Assembly: GCA_963665915.2 (NCBI GenBank)
Contig: CAXXSG010000002.1
Location: 186,001-250,000 of the forward strand
Length of the DNA stretch: 64,000 nucleotides
Source of the DNA: JAFGRU01 sp963665915
GTDB taxonomy: Bacteria; Desulfobacterota; Desulfuromonadia; Desulfuromonadales; JAAYDE01
Reading direction: 5' to 3'
Shown: positions 9,661-18,531 of the stretch, piece after piece
How the letters are laid out: each line of letters starts with the position of its first letter
Position numbering within the stretch: position 1 is the first letter of the stretch
Position numbers and translations under genes: made by a program
The notes under the pieces: model-generated
What the model was told of the DNA's origin: nothing
What the model saw: the letters and a program-made list of their open reading frames with translations, nothing else
Databases searched by the model: none

Positions 9661-11772
9661 TTGAGAAAAGTTTCTTGTTTTTTATTATTGTTGGTTTTGA
9701 CCGGATGCCAGTCCAGCCATGTTCAGCACTGGTCTTCTTTTTTTAAAGGTGAGCCGGATGCTCAAGGTGTTCACTCCGGCTACGATGTCTCAGCCAATGA
9801 TCCCTCTGATTTAATTGAAGAATGTCGGCCGTCCTCCGCCGTTCCCGTTGAGGTTAACGCTGGTGTCCTGGAAGATGATGAGTTGATATTTTTCGACGAA
9901 AATCTGTTCGAGGAGGGGGACGAAGAGCTTTCGGAAGTAGCTGTAGAGATCCCCGGGTATCAGGTCAAATTTGAGCTTCCTGTTTCGGATCATCCCAAAG
10001 TCAAATATTTTGTCAAGAATTTCAGCGGTCCAGGCGCCCGCGGCTTTAAGCGCCGCCTGGAAAGATCCGGCCGTTATATCCCCCTGATGAAAGAAATATT
10101 TTCCGAAGAAGGCCTGCCCGAGGATCTGGTTTACGTGGCTATGGTTGAGTCAGGCTTTGTGGAGCATGCTTATAGTTGGGCAAAAGCCGCGGGCCCTTGG
10201 CAGTTCATTGAAGGGACCGGAAAAATTTACGGGTTACAAAACGACTGGTGGCGGGATGAGAGAAGGGACCCGGTTAAATCGACTCGTGCCGCGGCTCAGC
10301 ATCTGAAAAAATTGTATCGTCAGTTCGATGACTGGCAACTGGCGGTCGCCGCTTATAACGCCGGGGCCGGGACGATTTTTCGCGGCATCCGAAAAACAGG
10401 ATCAAGAGATTTTTTTGAGCTTTCACGACGGAATTATCTCAGAGCCGAAACCAAAAATTATGTCCCCAAATTCCTGGCAACCCTGATTATTGCCCGGGAC
10501 CCGGAGCAATATGGTTTCAAAGACCTCGACTATCATTCGCCCCTTGCGTTTGACAGGGTCACCGTTGCCACGTCCACCGACCTGGAGGTCATCGCCCGAC
10601 TGAGTAACAGCACCTATAAAAAGATCAAATATCTGAACCCGGAACTTAAGCGCTGGTGTACTCCCCCGGGGAAGAAAAACTACAAAGTCAAAATTCCGGC
10701 AGGGCTTCAGGATGAATTTCACAAGAATTTTGTCGAGCTTCCGGCGAGTGAGAGAGCTAAATTCAAGCGTCACAAGATCAAGTCCGGGGATACTCTTGGG
10801 GCTCTGGCCAGGCGCTATCATATTCAGGTGCGGGATATAATAGCCCTGAACAGTATAAAAAATACTCGTGGCCTGCAGATCGGCGACAATCTGATTCTGC
10901 CACTGAAGGATGGCTATACCCGACTTCCCATGGATGAGCTGAAGGATGATTACAAGCGCTCCAGGCGGAAAACTTACAGGGTTCGCAAGGGGGACTCCTT
11001 GTGGAAGATTGCCAGGAAATTCGACGTTCCCGAAAAAAATCTCAGGGTCTGGAATACTCTTGGATGGAGCAACACTCTCCGACCGGGGCAGGTTCTGGTG
11101 GTTTCAAAAAAAGGAGCGGTTCGCAAGGGGAAAACATCCAAAGGGCGTTACAAAGTTGAGTATACCATCGTTGCGGGAGACAATTTGTGGGATATCGGCC
11201 GCGAATTCAGAGTTGGAACCCGGGACATCCAACGCTGGAACAACCTTTCCGCAAGGCATATCCTGCGTCCGGGCAAAAAGTTGACTCTATATGTAGACAA
11301 GGTTTCCGGTTCGAAAAACCTGTCTGTTGTTTCCGACAGTAAAGCCCCGGGAAAAGCCAAGTATACCGGGCCTCGCAAAAAGGTCGCTTATACAGTCCGT
11401 CCGGGAGATAACCTTTGGGATATCGGCCTCAAATTCAGAGTTGGAACCCGTGATATCCAACGTTGGAACAATCTTTCCCCCAAGCACATCCTGCGCCCGG
11501 GAGACCGGCTCACTCTGCATGTCCCCGAAAACTTGGAATCTCCTCTGCTGTCAACAATTTCCGCTGTCCCAGTTGGACAGAAATTGGAATCCGCCAAGTC
11601 GCGCGAGAAGCTTGTCTATCAGGTGCGCACAGGCGATACCCTGTGGGGCATCAGTCGCCAATTCAATGTGGCTACCAGGGAGATTCTGCACTGGAACAAT
11701 CTTAATGATCGCCACGTCCTGCAGCCCGGCGACAAGCTGACGCTGCATGTGGAAACGAACGAAAAGAGCTGA
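9661..11772 (+). CDS. mltD: MltD-type lytic transglycosylase lipoprotein with five LysM domains
   Basis: Predicted outer-membrane lipoprotein that cleaves peptidoglycan glycan strands. TTG 9661 (GGAG 10 bases upstream) opens a signal peptide with lipobox LVLTGC. After an acidic linker, about residues 115-260 form an SLT domain with catalytic Glu in VESGF, the AAGPWQFIEGTG segment and AVAAYNAGAGTI. Five LysM peptidoglycan-binding repeats follow (starts HKIKSGDTL, YRVRKGDSL, YTIVAGDNL, YTVRPGDNL, YQVRTGDTL), each ending in a LRPG/LQPG turn. Many MltD proteins carry two or three LysM; five, with repeats 3 and 4 almost identical, points to recent internal duplication. A terminator follows 34 bases after the stop. 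Confidence 0.93.
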   Translation: MRKVSCFLLLLVLTGCQSSHVQHWSSFFKGEPDAQGVHSGYDVSANDPSDLIEECRPSSAVPVEVNAGVLEDDELIFFDENLFEEGDEELSEVAVEIPGYQVKFELPVSDHPKVKYFVKNFSGPGARGFKRRLERSGRYIPLMKEIFSEEGLPEDLVYVAMVESGFVEHAYSWAKAAGPWQFIEGTGKIYGLQNDWWRDERRDPVKSTRAAAQHLKKLYRQFDDWQLAVAAYNAGAGTIFRGIRKTGSRDFFELSRRNYLRAETKNYVPKFLATLIIARDPEQYGFKDLDYHSPLAFDRVTVATSTDLEVIARLSNSTYKKIKYLNPELKRWCTPPGKKNYKVKIPAGLQDEFHKNFVELPASERAKFKRHKIKSGDTLGALARRYHIQVRDIIALNSIKNTRGLQIGDNLILPLKDGYTRLPMDELKDDYKRSRRKTYRVRKGDSLWKIARKFDVPEKNLRVWNTLGWSNTLRPGQVLVVSKKGAVRKGKTSKGRYKVEYTIVAGDNLWDIGREFRVGTRDIQRWNNLSARHILRPGKKLTLYVDKVSGSKNLSVVSDSKAPGKAKYTGPRKKVAYTVRPGDNLWDIGLKFRVGTRDIQRWNNLSPKHILRPGDRLTLHVPENLESPLLSTISAVPVGQKLESAKSREKLVYQVRTGDTLWGISRQFNVATREILHWNNLNDRHVLQPGDKLTLHVETNEKS
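11161..11523 (+). repeat. Near-identical LysM repeats 3 and 4 inside mltD
   Basis: The segments 11161-11295 and 11389-11523 each encode a 45-residue LysM unit with the shared core FRVGTRDIQRWNNLS. They are much closer to each other at the DNA level (for example AAATTCAGAGTTGGAACCCG in one and the same with one change in the other) than to LysM 1, 2 or 5. This supports a recent tandem duplication that included the roughly 90-base linker. Confidence 0.85.
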
Positions 11773-11805
11773 CAAATCCCTGACAGCAGCATAATCCTTT
11801 CTCTT

Positions 11806-11832
11806 AACCTCTCCGGGACGGAGAGGTTTTTC
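11806..11832 (+). terminator. Rho-independent terminator of mltD
   Basis: AACCTCTCC and GGAGAGGTT form a perfect 9-bp stem around a GGGAC loop, followed directly by TTTCT. It is well placed 34 bases after the mltD stop. Confidence 0.9.
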
Positions 11833-11858
11833 TCGTGGTTGGGAGTAATGTTGCCGAG

Positions 11859-12041
11859 TTAAACCAAGAATATTCATAAAGACTTCTGCTGCAACCGTTG
11901 ATTGTGCGTCATCTCAAGCCGTACTCGCTCCTTGCTCTTCGACGTACTGCAGATACGCCTGAAGAGCGCGTCACTGCGCTTGACTTGACCTGACACACAC
12001 TTACCGATTTCGCGACAAAGTCTTAGGAATAGACCGGGTTA
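11859..12041. repeat. Intergenic palindromic element, copy 1
   Basis: About 180 bases matching 19202-19385 at roughly four of five positions by eye. Its ends are imperfect inverted repeats (TTAAACC..TATTCATAAAGACTT on the left; AAGTCTTAGGAATA..CCGGGTTA on the right). The best-kept core is CTCTTCGACGTACTGC (near 11937-11950), and ACTTACCGATTTCGCGACAAAG near the right end is nearly unchanged between copies. No open frame is present. It lies between the mltD terminator and the TPR gene at 12151. Confidence 0.85.
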
Positions 12042-12150
12042 GAATCACCTTCTTTTCTGTCTAATTTTCCATGCTTCCGATATTTTTTGACATTTGCCGG
12101 GGGGGTTGTTAGAATTTCGCCAAATCACCCTGCCTTGAAAGGATTTTTCG

Positions 12151-12876
12151 ATGTATAACTTGTTGATATCGTTTGGTTTTGGTGCCGTTGTTTTTGCTGC
12201 TCTCTTTTTCGGAGCCGGAATTCAGGCAGGTTTTGCAGCTCTCGCCATGGCGGTTGTTTACGTGGCAACTTTCTTCGTCATCAGTCGTATTTTCATGAAA
12301 AAGCTGGGTAGCCTCATGGAAGTGGCAGAGCGGGATATGCAGGCGGGGCGTATCGACAAATCCATTAAAGTCCTGGAAAGCGGTTTCAAATACGGAAAAT
12401 GGCAGCTTTATGTCAAACCTCAGGTTAATGCCCAGATAGGCATGGTTTATTATCTCAAGCGTGATTTTCGTAAAGCCTTTGAGTATTTGCAGAAAGGTTT
12501 TACCCGCAACTGGGCTGCCATGGGAATGCTGGGCATCTGCTATATGAAGCGGAACAAACCGAAGGAGATGAAAAAAACCTTTGAAAAAGCTGTCCGTGTG
12601 ACCAAAAAAGAGCCTCTTCTCTGGAATCTTTATGCCCTTTGCCTGGAAAAAATTGGTGAGAAGGACAAAGCGATGGAAATTCTTGAGAAGGGGATTAAAA
12701 AGTTGGGTTATGATGAACGTCTGACAGCCAACCTGGAGGCTCTGAAAGAGGGCAGAAAAATGAAAATGAAGGGCTACGGAGAAATGTGGCATCAGTTTCA
12801 TCTGGAAAAACCGGGGACTCTTATCAAGCAGCAGACCAAGGCTATCCAGGGCCGGCGGAAGATTGTGAAACGTTAG
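12151..12876 (+). CDS. Membrane-anchored TPR protein
   Basis: A 241-residue protein with AAAGGA 8 bases before ATG 12151. Residues about 3-23 and 26-48 are two hydrophobic helices, so the protein is anchored by an N-terminal hairpin. From about residue 58 the sequence is a tetratricopeptide-type helical repeat array: AGRIDKSIKVLESG, YLKRDFRKAFEYLQKGF, MKRNKPKEMKKTFEKAV and KDKAMEILEKGIKKLG. The basic C-terminus ends KAIQGRRKIVKR. TPR arrays mediate protein-protein contacts; nothing identifies the partner. It is flanked by the palindromic element upstream and a 190-base non-coding gap downstream, so it is probably monocistronic. Confidence 0.8.
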   Translation: MYNLLISFGFGAVVFAALFFGAGIQAGFAALAMAVVYVATFFVISRIFMKKLGSLMEVAERDMQAGRIDKSIKVLESGFKYGKWQLYVKPQVNAQIGMVYYLKRDFRKAFEYLQKGFTRNWAAMGMLGICYMKRNKPKEMKKTFEKAVRVTKKEPLLWNLYALCLEKIGEKDKAMEILEKGIKKLGYDERLTANLEALKEGRKMKMKGYGEMWHQFHLEKPGTLIKQQTKAIQGRRKIVKR

Positions 12877-13066
12877 CAGGATTTGAAAAACTTTTGCCCT
12901 CGGAAGCGGTGTTGAAAATCGGCACGAAATACTTATAACCTCAAGTGTAAACTTCGCTGACCCGCCGTTTTTGCAGTAGGTAGATTTTTTAGTCCATCAG
13001 TCTTCTTAGCAGCATAGAAAATATTTCGGATTTTTTGTAACGACTAACCCCACGGGACACTCGGTT

Positions 13067-13741
13067 TTGACGGATAAAAAGACGGATAAAAAGACGGAAA
13101 AAAAGAAAACCCTGAAAGATCTGAAAAAAATTCTTCCTTCCCAACCTGCTTCACCCTCACCCCAACCTGTGCCAAACCTTGATTCCGAAGCTAATCCTGT
13201 ATCGTTTGAAGAAGAGATGGAGCGTCTGGGGGTGGTTCCCCACAAAGCGCAGGACGGAACCGAGTTATCCCCTGCTCTTCCAGCAGAAGAACCGGTCTTG
13301 AACAAAAAGCCCTCAGTCCGGCCGGGAAAAAACCCGAATGACGAGGAGTTATTTCTATCTTCCCTTAAAAATTTCGATACCATTTTTGAGGAAGAGGACC
13401 ATGGCGCCCTTTTTGAACCATTGTCTTCCCGGCGCACCAAGACGCTTCGAAAAAAGAAGTTTATCCCTGAAGCACAGATTGACCTGCATGGGTTGACCCG
13501 GAAAGAAGCCCTCCGGAAGGTGCATTTTTTTCTGGAAAATGCTTCTTATCAAGGGTTGAAAACGGTTTTGGTCATCACTGGATGCGGTCACGGATCAGAA
13601 GGGGAGGCGGTTCTTCGCAGCGCTGTGGAGGATTTTCTGACCCAGGAGGGCCAACTGTGGGTTTCCAGTTGGGAAAGGGCCCCTCGAAAACTTGGGGGAG
13701 AAGGAGCTATTGCCGTTTCCCTCCGCAGAAAAGCGGTGTAA
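13067..13741 (+). CDS. Smr-domain protein
   Basis: A 224-residue protein read from TTG 13067 with no strong ribosome-binding site. The first 16 residues are a Lys/Thr repeat (TDKKTDKKTEKKK) encoded by a 12-base direct repeat. Residues about 20-140 are low-complexity and acidic or Pro-rich. The C-terminal 85 residues are an Smr domain: IDLHGLTRKEAL (usual LDLHG motif), TVLVITGCGHGSEG where relatives have TGKGLHS-type sequence, and GGEGAIAVSLRR. Stand-alone Smr proteins are DNA or RNA endonucleases related to the MutS2 tail. Substrate unknown. Confidence 0.82.
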   Translation: MTDKKTDKKTEKKKTLKDLKKILPSQPASPSPQPVPNLDSEANPVSFEEEMERLGVVPHKAQDGTELSPALPAEEPVLNKKPSVRPGKNPNDEELFLSSLKNFDTIFEEEDHGALFEPLSSRRTKTLRKKKFIPEAQIDLHGLTRKEALRKVHFFLENASYQGLKTVLVITGCGHGSEGEAVLRSAVEDFLTQEGQLWVSSWERAPRKLGGEGAIAVSLRRKAV

Positions 13742-13998
13742 TCATTCCTTCCGATTCCCTGAAAGCTCCATCATTAAACCTCTCAAAAGAATATTCCCCC
13801 ATCATTTGTCACTCAGATGAACGCTTCTGAGGCAGTATTCTCGGGCCCTCTTCTTTTATTATTTTGCTCTGATAAGACACTTTGTGGGGCTAATCCTATT
13901 GACCATATCTGCTCCTTTTGCCTGCTGAAGATGCCCCCTGGCAGCAGCCAAGTTGCCTCGAAATTTAGGGGCAGGGCGGCACAAGCGGAACGTTGGGT

Positions 13999-16242
13999 TC
14001 AATCTGTTTTCTCTGCAGAGGTTTCGTTGTCTTTTTTGGACGTGTCCGAAACCTGTTGCGGTTTTTGAGAAGCGGAATCAACGACCCCATTTTTCGCTGT
14101 TTTTTCTTTTGCGTCAGGGTTTTGTTCCTGCGTCTTTTTCCCTCTTGATGGTTGACGGGATCTTGGCGCCCGTGGACGGGACCTCGGTGCCGGCTTTCCA
14201 CCCTCCTTTTCTTCCAAGGATGTTTTTTCCGGTTCCGTTGAAGGGACGGGCGGTTTTGAGTTCGTATCCGAAGTTGGTGCCTCAGGTTTTTTGGGTGCTT
14301 TTCGTCGCGGCCGAGGCTTTCTTTTTGGTGGCACCGCCGCTTTATCCTTGCCAGGCTCCTCCGCTGTTCCCACTGAAGCGGCTTGAACTTCTTCCGCGCT
14401 GGCAGGAGGCATTTTTCCTGCCTCTTTGGCAGTTTCCTGTGAGAACTGGGGTTCCACTTTGTCCTTTTCGCTTTGTGGCTGTGTTCCGTCCGCCTGTTGC
14501 TGATCGGTTTTTTCAGGGGAGGGAGGCGCTTCTTCCGTCATTGGACCCGCCACCTGTTTACCCTGGGGTTTAGCTGGATGCTTCCTGTAGGAAGATTTTC
14601 GTGAGCCACCTTTTTTGCGGGCTCCTCCTTCTGTGGAAGCGGCCGGCTTTTCCGCAGCTACAGTCGCCGGTGCCTGGGAAGATTGGCTGGAGGTTATGGG
14701 GGCCTGTCCCACCACTTTGGCGGTTTTATCCTCTTCCATTGCGGTTTTCTGGCTCGTCGGCTTTTCCGGTTTGTGGAAAATTATTTCCATCTCATCCGGT
14801 TTCAGCTCCGGACGGCCCTTGATAGAAATGACTGTTCTATATTTTTTCTCCAGCTCCGCCAGGGTGGCCCTTTTTTCATTGAGAAGATATAAGGCCGTCT
14901 CCAGGGCCGTTTCCCCCTCGATTTTTTCGATGCCCTCACGGGCCATGCCGGCTTCGAGTTTGCGCAGGAATTCGATGGCCAGGGCCTCTACCCTTTTGAG
15001 TTGGCCGCTCCCCTGGCAATAGGGGCATGGCAGGGACGATTTTTCTCCAAGGGTTGTTTTAATCCTTTGCCGGCTCATCTCCAGAAGTCCGAATTTGCTG
15101 ATACGGGAGAGGTTCACACGGGCCTTGTCTTGACTCAAAGCCAGCTTCAGGTTTTTTTCCACATCGCGGATATGGTCCTTGCCTCTCATGTCAATGAGGT
15201 CGATGACAATCAATCCTCCAAGGTCTCTCAATCGCAATTGACGGCCGATTTCCGTAGTGGCCTCCATATTGGTTTTATAGGCTGTTTTTTCAATATCCCC
15301 CTCGCCCATTGCCTTGCCGGAATTGACATCAATGGCAACCAGGGCTTCAGTTGCGTCAATCACGATGGAGCCTCCGGAGGGAAGACTCACCTTGTTCTTT
15401 GCGATGGCGGCTATCTGTTCTTCAATCTGGTAACGGGAAAAGATGGGACGGCGCTCCCGGTGGAGTTTGACCCGGCCCGCGTAATCGGGAAGGACATCCT
15501 GGAAAAACTCCTTGGCTTCGTGGAAGACCTTCGGGTTGTCAACTACCACTGCATCCATGTTGGTGTCGAAATAGTCGCGCAGGAAACGGATAACCATATT
15601 CGATTCTTTGTAAATCAGGGCTGGGGCCTTGGCCTGTTTGCAGAGTTCGAAGACCTTTTCGTTGATTCGTAGAAGGTAGTCGATATCTTTGCGGAGTTCC
15701 TCTTTTTTGCGTCCCACGGCGGCCGTCCGGACGATAAAGCCGGTATGCTCCGGAAGGTCGAAGGATGCCATGGTCTCCTTGATTTTTTTCCTCTGGGATT
15801 CTGATTCGATCTTTCGGGAAACCCCCAGCGTGTCGCTGAAAGGCATGAGGACCATGTAGCGGCCGGGCAGGGAAAGGTTGGTGGTGAGGGCCGCCCCTTT
15901 GGAACCTCTTTCATCCTTGATAACCTGGACGAGGATTTCCTGGCGGGGCTTCAGGACTTCTTCGATTTTTGGGTAACCCTCGCTTTTGGGAGCATTCGGG
16001 CCATGAACCTGGGCAAGGTTGACTTCACTGATCTGCAGGAAACCGAAGCGATCCCCCCCGTAATTGACGAAAGCTGCCTGCAGGCCAGGTTCTGTATTTA
16101 CCACGATTCCTTTGTAGATATTGCCGCGATTCTGCTCCCGACCGGCAAATTCGACTTCATACTCACAGAGGATACCGTCCTCAACGATAGCGACCCGACT
16201 TTCTTCCGGGTGTAGGGCGTTGATAAAAATTTTTTTTCTCAT
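13999..16242 (-). CDS. rne: RNase E/G family ribonuclease with long disordered tail
   Basis: Single-strand-specific endoribonuclease for rRNA and mRNA processing. Start ATG 16242 gives MRKKIFINAL, the family N-terminus; an upstream in-frame extension to 16296 is not conserved in style. An S1 domain (about residues 37-120; GNIYKGIVVNTEPGLQAAFV) precedes the catalytic core with both Mg-binding segments, IDVNSGK and IDLIDMRGKDH. The zinc-link motif CPYCQGSG follows near 405. Beyond about residue 510 the remaining 235 residues are Pro/Ala/Lys/Glu-rich with no fold visible, as in RNase E scaffolding tails; which degradosome partners it binds cannot be read from sequence. The gene is monocistronic, 257 bases from the converging smr gene. 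Confidence 0.92.
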   Translation of the reverse strand: MRKKIFINALHPEESRVAIVEDGILCEYEVEFAGREQNRGNIYKGIVVNTEPGLQAAFVNYGGDRFGFLQISEVNLAQVHGPNAPKSEGYPKIEEVLKPRQEILVQVIKDERGSKGAALTTNLSLPGRYMVLMPFSDTLGVSRKIESESQRKKIKETMASFDLPEHTGFIVRTAAVGRKKEELRKDIDYLLRINEKVFELCKQAKAPALIYKESNMVIRFLRDYFDTNMDAVVVDNPKVFHEAKEFFQDVLPDYAGRVKLHRERRPIFSRYQIEEQIAAIAKNKVSLPSGGSIVIDATEALVAIDVNSGKAMGEGDIEKTAYKTNMEATTEIGRQLRLRDLGGLIVIDLIDMRGKDHIRDVEKNLKLALSQDKARVNLSRISKFGLLEMSRQRIKTTLGEKSSLPCPYCQGSGQLKRVEALAIEFLRKLEAGMAREGIEKIEGETALETALYLLNEKRATLAELEKKYRTVISIKGRPELKPDEMEIIFHKPEKPTSQKTAMEEDKTAKVVGQAPITSSQSSQAPATVAAEKPAASTEGGARKKGGSRKSSYRKHPAKPQGKQVAGPMTEEAPPSPEKTDQQQADGTQPQSEKDKVEPQFSQETAKEAGKMPPASAEEVQAASVGTAEEPGKDKAAVPPKRKPRPRRKAPKKPEAPTSDTNSKPPVPSTEPEKTSLEEKEGGKPAPRSRPRAPRSRQPSRGKKTQEQNPDAKEKTAKNGVVDSASQKPQQVSDTSKKDNETSAEKTD

Positions 16243-16542
16243 GAATATTCTTTCTAAGGGTTTTCCTCCGGGAAAGAAGAGTTCTTCGAAGGACAACCTT
16301 TCAAAAATGAAAAGCTTAATTTACGCCAAATTTATATTTCAATTGAAGGGATATGATTAATCGCCCCAATTAAATTTTAAATGATTTCAATTAATTTATG
16401 GCAGAAACTTCTAACAATCGCAATCATGATAGGGAAGATTTGTAAAAAAAATATGAAAAACACTAAATCTGCATTCGAGTCGGAGGTTTCAGTCAGTTAT
16501 TTGGCTGTTTTGTGTGGTTTATCGATGTGATATAAAGGCGTC

Positions 16543-18165
16543 ATGATTCAACTGAAAAACATCTGGAAAAGATTTGGTGACAAGAAAATTCTTGCGGATG
16601 TCTCCTGGCAGATTAACAAAAAGAACCGCATCGGCTTGTGCGGCCCGAACGGCGCCGGGAAGACGACCCTTCTCAGGGTTCTGGCCGGAGAAATAACCAC
16701 GGACAGTGGTGAAATCCAGGTTGCCAGGGAAGCGACCATGGGCTATCTCCCCCAGACAGTGGAGGGCTTCGGGAAAGGGTCGCTCTTTCAGGAAGTTCGT
16801 GGGGCACTGGGCGAACTCACCGGCATGGAAGCTGAATTGGCCCATCTTGAAAAGGAAATATCCCGTTCTTCCGAAATCCGGGTTCTGGAACGCTACTCAG
16901 TGTTGCAGGAAACCTTTCGTGTGCGCGGCGGTTATACCATGGAGGCCGATGTATCACGGGTACTGGACGGGCTCGGTTTCACGAAAAATGATTGGGGAAA
17001 AAGCTGCGAGACCTTTTCAGGTGGATGGCAGATGCGGATTGCCCTTGCCAAACTGCTCTTGCAACGCCCCAATCTCCTTCTTCTCGATGAGCCGACCAAC
17101 CACCTTGACCTGCCGACCCGCGATTGGCTCGAAAATTACCTGCGAGAATATCCCTACAGTGTGGTTCTGGTTTCTCATGACCGATTTTTCCTGGATCAGA
17201 CCGTGGAAAAGATTGTTGAGATATGGAACGGAGACATTCACGAATACCCTGGTAATTACAGCTATTATCTCCAGGAGAGAAGCCGGAGAATTGAACAGAT
17301 CCGCGAGCAGAAGCAGCGCCAGGACGAAGAGATTCAGAAAATTCAAACTTTCATCAATCGTTTTCGCTATCAGGCCAACAAGGCGTCTCTGGTGCAGAGC
17401 CGGGTCAAACAGCTTGCCCGGATCGAGCTGATAGAGGTCCCTCCTCTGCCCAGAAAAGTCGCTTTTCAGTTTCCACCTTCCTCCAAGTCGGGGAAGACGG
17501 TTCTTGAAATGACGGGAATCAGTCATGGGTATGGACCTTTGACGGTTTTCGAAAATATTGACTTGATGGTTCTCCGGGAGGAGAGAATTGCCCTTGTGGG
17601 AGCTAATGGGGCTGGAAAATCGACCCTGATGCGTCTTATCGCCGGGCAGGAATCGCCTATGGCCGGGGAGCGCAAAGAGGGACATAATCTCCGCATCGGT
17701 TATTTTGCCCAGAATCAGGCCGCCCGGCTCGACTCTTCACGTACGGTTCTTGAGGAGATCACCGCGGATGCGCCTTTTGAAGTGGTGCCCCATCTGCGTA
17801 ATATTCTGGGTGCATTCCTATTTTCCAGCGAAGAAGTCGAGAAAAAAGTTGCTGTCCTTTCCGGTGGGGAAAGAAACCGCCTGGCCCTGGCCAAACTCCT
17901 TCTGGTTCCGTGCAACCTGTTGCTTCTTGATGAGCCGACCAACCATCTCGATCTTGAATCCAAGGATGTTCTGCTTGAGGCTTTAAAAAATTACAACGGA
18001 ACTATGGTTTTTGTCTCCCACGATCGTTATTTTGTCGATCATCTGGCATCCCGGGTGCTTGAAATCGGCAGTGGGGAAGTAATTTCCCATATGGGAAATT
18101 ACGAAGATTTTTTAAAAAGCAAGGAGCAGGAGGGGGGACAGCGCGCACAGTGCCCTGAGGGTTGA
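16543..18165 (+). CDS. ABC-F family ATPase (main part; C-terminal domain frameshifted off)
   Basis: ABC-F proteins are soluble twin-ATPase factors that act on the ribosome. The 540 residues hold two nucleotide-binding domains with Walker A GPNGAGKTT and GANGAGKST, signature motifs SGGWQMRIALA and SGGERNRLALA, and Walker B LLLLDEPTNHLDL in both. A basic linker (about 240-310) sits between them. The frame ends early at 18165 after a G6 run (18132-18137). Removing one G lets translation run on into the coiled-coil ORF at 18173-18463, which is exactly the missing Uup/YdiF-type C-terminal domain. AAAGG lies 4 bases before ATG 16543. Either a mutation, a homopolymer sequencing error or slippage explains the split. 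Confidence 0.92.
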   Translation: MIQLKNIWKRFGDKKILADVSWQINKKNRIGLCGPNGAGKTTLLRVLAGEITTDSGEIQVAREATMGYLPQTVEGFGKGSLFQEVRGALGELTGMEAELAHLEKEISRSSEIRVLERYSVLQETFRVRGGYTMEADVSRVLDGLGFTKNDWGKSCETFSGGWQMRIALAKLLLQRPNLLLLDEPTNHLDLPTRDWLENYLREYPYSVVLVSHDRFFLDQTVEKIVEIWNGDIHEYPGNYSYYLQERSRRIEQIREQKQRQDEEIQKIQTFINRFRYQANKASLVQSRVKQLARIELIEVPPLPRKVAFQFPPSSKSGKTVLEMTGISHGYGPLTVFENIDLMVLREERIALVGANGAGKSTLMRLIAGQESPMAGERKEGHNLRIGYFAQNQAARLDSSRTVLEEITADAPFEVVPHLRNILGAFLFSSEEVEKKVAVLSGGERNRLALAKLLLVPCNLLLLDEPTNHLDLESKDVLLEALKNYNGTMVFVSHDRYFVDHLASRVLEIGSGEVISHMGNYEDFLKSKEQEGGQRAQCPEG

Positions 18166-18172
18166 ACAGCGC

Positions 18173-18463
18173 ATGGCCTCTTCGGAGCCTTGTGCTGATG
18201 ACGAGAAAAGTTCTCGTAAACTTGACCGCCTGGAGCGTAAGACTCGACAGAAAGAGGAGCGTCGGCGCCAAAAAGGGATTGAATCTCTGGAAGCAAAAAT
18301 TGCGGTTGTCGAGCAGGAAATAGCGGAATTGGAAAAATTTCTCGGGGGACTGGATTCTTACTCCAACGACGAAAATTTCAAAGCGACTATTCAAAATTAT
18401 GAGAATCTGAAGAAGGAAGTTGAACAACTTTATCAGCAATGGGAGGATGCGCAGGCCTATTGA
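18173..18463 (+). CDS. Detached C-terminal coiled-coil domain of the ABC-F ATPase
   Basis: These 96 residues are highly charged (RKLDRLERKTRQKEERRRQK) followed by two heptad-patterned helices (IESLEAKIAVVEQEIAELEK, NYENLKKEVEQLYQQWE). This is the form of the DNA/ribosome-binding tail of ABC-F proteins and not of a stand-alone gene. ATG 18173 has no ribosome-binding site, and the frame is open upstream through the G6 run at 18132-18137, where it would join the ABC-F frame after loss of one G. It is best read as the 3' end of that gene. Confidence 0.85.
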   Translation: MASSEPCADDEKSSRKLDRLERKTRQKEERRRQKGIESLEAKIAVVEQEIAELEKFLGGLDSYSNDENFKATIQNYENLKKEVEQLYQQWEDAQAY

Positions 18464-18531
18464 AATGGCGGGATATTTGCAGAGCTTGATTTTCGGCCAC
18501 AGTTGCCGAAAAAAAGATATGAGGTATTGTC

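Noticed and set aside
16510..16543. TGATATAAA just before the ABC-F start, as a leaderless promoter
   Set aside because: The same bases (AAAGG) serve better as a ribosome-binding site, and no good -35 is found at the right distance.
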